A stretch of 64,000 nucleotides of DNA from Paramecium tetraurelia. Taxonomy: Eukaryota > Ciliophora > Oligohymenophorea > Peniculida > Parameciidae. Both the position numbers and the translations under genes were made by a program. The notes beneath the pieces are model-generated. The model had not been told where the DNA came from. It saw nothing but the letters and a program-made list of their open reading frames with translations, and made no database searches. Where the stretch lies: positions 187,342 through 251,341 of the forward strand of contig NW_001799289.1 in NCBI RefSeq assembly GCF_000165425.1. Reading direction: 5' to 3'. Below are positions 63,812-64,000 of the stretch, in pieces. The stretch's first letter is position 1. Each line of letters opens with the position of its first letter.

Positions 63812-64000
63812 ATGGAGGTTTTGTCCATTCCATCATAAAGTAGATAAGTTCATTAAACTGAAACCAAAATCGTAGATGGCAGAACTGTTCAAATCACATT
63901 AGACTAGGCTGCATAATTAGTAGGCTTTCCATGAATAACATTAGAAGACTACTATTGTCTATTAAGTGATGCTGAAACTCTAGGTAGATTGCTTTAATTT
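63812..64000 (+). CDS. 5' part of an unknown gene with an in-frame TGA
   Basis: From ATG 63812 a frame with good protein composition (start MEVLSIPSQSRQVHQTETKI, then VDGRTVQITLDQAAQLVGFP) runs into TGA at about 63932. The same frame then continues with equally convincing sequence (ITLEDYYCLLSDAETLGRLL) to the window end. No ordinary intron joins the two halves in frame. It may be a broken gene, or an unrecognised intron may be present. The rest lies outside the window. Confidence 0.4.

Overview
The window is somatic (macronuclear) DNA of a ciliate, almost certainly Paramecium. The base composition is very AT-rich. Long reading frames exist only if TAA and TAG are read as glutamine and TGA is the sole stop. 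Nearly every multi-exon gene is interrupted by GT..AG introns of about 20-33 nt. A trichocyst matrix protein gene (60478-61530) points to Paramecium itself. Genes are packed on both strands with gaps often under 100 bp. All coordinates and proteins below come from my own reading with the ciliate code.

Layout. 1-5 kb: a partial gene, a membrane protein, a small coiled coil, a soluble hybrid histidine kinase and a small unknown gene, all on the minus strand. 5-7 kb: a glutathione-S-transferase-like gene and a DnaJ gene. 7-11 kb: two tandem paralogues of a large two-membrane-segment protein. 11.7-15 kb: a protein kinase and a Cache-domain receptor. 15.5-20 kb: a decayed frame, a degenerate sensor-kinase relative, an adenylate-kinase-like gene and a second DnaJ gene. 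20-26.5 kb: a WD40 gene and two tandem membrane hybrid histidine kinases. 26.5-28.9 kb: a third copy of the two-segment membrane family. 30.7-38.4 kb: divergent actin, DAW1/ODA16, a seven-helix pseudokinase, an MFS transporter, complex I NDUFB7 and tRNA-Ser. 39-45 kb: a Dpy-30/GAF-like radial-spoke-like protein, a MORN protein and a cytosolic carboxypeptidase. 45-52 kb: a RING protein, a coiled coil, a helix-turn-helix protein and degenerate coiled-coil DNA. 52.3-60 kb: one giant coiled-coil gene. 60-64 kb: trichocyst matrix protein, a charged coiled coil and a partial gene.

Themes. Several products fit the cilium or cell cortex: DAW1 and its divergent relative (dynein-arm transport), the Dpy-30/GAF and MORN proteins (radial-spoke style), the carboxypeptidase (tubulin deglutamylation) and the trichocyst matrix protein. 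A second theme is sensing: three hybrid histidine kinases plus one remnant, a Cache receptor and a seven-helix pseudokinase. Eukaryotic genes do not form operons here, so neighbourhood is weak evidence of shared function.

The most notable signal is a recurrent minority of introns ending in AAG instead of TAG. Several are fixed independently by protein motifs or paralogue alignment. I saw no CRISPR arrays, transposons, viral fossils or bacterial-style operons.
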